A stretch of 64,000 nt of DNA from Strix aluco. Its lineage: Eukaryota > Chordata > Aves > Strigiformes > Strigidae. Shown piece by piece: positions 63,519 through 64,000 of the stretch. The stretch spans positions 19,123,501 to 19,187,500 of the forward strand of contig NC_133937.1 of NCBI RefSeq assembly GCF_031877795.1. The letters run 5' to 3'. The number at the start of each line of letters is the position of its first letter. Within the stretch, counting starts at the first letter, position 1. Under the pieces are notes generated by a model. That model searched no databases, was not told where the DNA came from, and worked only from the letters and a program-made list of their open reading frames with translations. The position numbers and the translations under genes were made by a program.

Positions 63519-64000
63519 AGAATCATTCAGGTTGGAAAAGACCCTTGGGATCATCAAGTCCAACCATCAGCCCTACTCTACAAGTTCTTCCCTACACCAT
63601 ATCCCCCAACTTCTCATCCAAACGACCCTTACACACATCCAGGGATGGTGACTCCACCACCTCCCTGGGCAGCCTATTCCACTGTCCGACCACTCTTCCT
63701 GGGAAAAATTTTTTCCTAATGTCCAGTCTGAACCTCCCCTGTTGCAGTTTAAAGCCATTCCCTCTTGTTCTGTCACTAATTACCTGTGAGAAGAGACCAG
63801 CACCAACCTCTCTACAATGTCCTTTCAGGAAGTTGTAGAGAGTGATGAGGTCTCCCCTCAGCCTTCTCTTCCTCAAACTAAACAGTCCCAGCTCCTTCAA
63901 TCGCTCCTCATAGGGTTTATTCTCCAGGCCCTTCACCAGCTTCGTTGCCCTCCTCTGCACTCGCTCCAGCACCTCGATCTCTCTCTCGTATTGAGGTGCC
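63519..64000 (-). mobile_element. CR1 LINE, 3' part (continues past window end)
   Basis: The 3' end reads (plus strand) GAATCATTCAGGTTGGAAAA then GACCCTTGGGATCATCAAGT, the classic CR1 terminus in reverse. Its last 230 bases are nearly identical to the copy at 18303-18535. At least 482 bp are present and the element runs off the right edge. The reverse transcriptase frame is open to the edge, so it is relatively young. Confidence 0.96.
63592..64000 (-). CDS. CR1 ORF2 C-terminal fragment (reverse transcriptase protein)
   Basis: The frame is open from the window edge to a stop at 63594-63592. It reads [20 protein letters not shown], then [20 protein letters not shown], an inner part, and ends [20 protein letters not shown] with [10 protein letters not shown]. 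This is the tail after the reverse transcriptase domain of the CR1 pol protein, including the conserved RR-L-RGDLI-Y segment. Most CR1 copies are 5'-truncated and dead. Whether this one is full length cannot be seen here. Confidence 0.85.
   Translation of the reverse strand, partial: APQYEREIEVLERVQRRATKLVKGLENKPYEERLKELGLFSLRKRRLRGDLITLYNFLKGHCREVGAGLFSQVISDRTRGNGFKLQQGRFRLDIRKKFFPGRVVGQWNRLPREVVESPSLDVCKGRLDEKLGDMV

Overview
This is nuclear DNA from a bird, most likely a neoavian. It carries CR1 LINE 3' ends of avian type, solo LTRs of avian endogenous retroviruses, a GC-rich promoter island, and multi-exon genes with GT-AG introns. There are no prokaryotic operons, CRISPR arrays or tRNA genes that I can see. 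Gene identities rest on reading translated exons against the TM9SF and tolloid protein families from memory. No search was run.

Two genes lie head-to-tail on the minus strand. (1) TLL2 (tolloid-like 2, a secreted astacin metalloprotease): only coding exon 1 is here, at 17549-17702. It sits in a CpG island (about 16.84-18.24 kb), and 1-17548 is the start of its first intron. (2) TM9SF3 (a nonaspanin of the Golgi/endosomal membranes): 13 coding exons from 59872 down to the stop codon at 29025-29027, encoding about the last 490 of roughly 589 residues. Every junction I checked keeps frame with GT/AG signals. The first two exons lie beyond 64000. A long AT-rich 3' UTR probably runs down to about 25165. 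TLL2 next to TM9SF3 on the same strand matches the order I recall for human chromosome 10q24.

Layout: 1-17548 TLL2 intron 1, with a 94% identical inverted pair of 152-bp repeats and faint old SINE-like pieces; 16.84-18.24 kb CpG island, TLL2 promoter and exon 1, with a striking 119-bp near-perfect palindrome; 18.24-25.16 kb intergenic, with a CR1 3' end, a 597-bp solo LTR flanked by a perfect 5-bp target duplication, and an older CR1/L3 fragment; 25.17-29.02 kb TM9SF3 3' UTR; 29.03-59.87 kb TM9SF3 exons and introns, with a second, related solo LTR at 37859-38710 and two long G-runs near 56.1 kb; 63519-64000 a young CR1 in antisense to its own gene-neighbour's template direction, i.e. reading on the minus strand, cut by the window end.

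I do not see a new multi-gene system. The least explained signals are the TLL2 promoter palindrome, which may be real or an assembly fold-back, and the inverted repeat pair in TLL2 intron 1.
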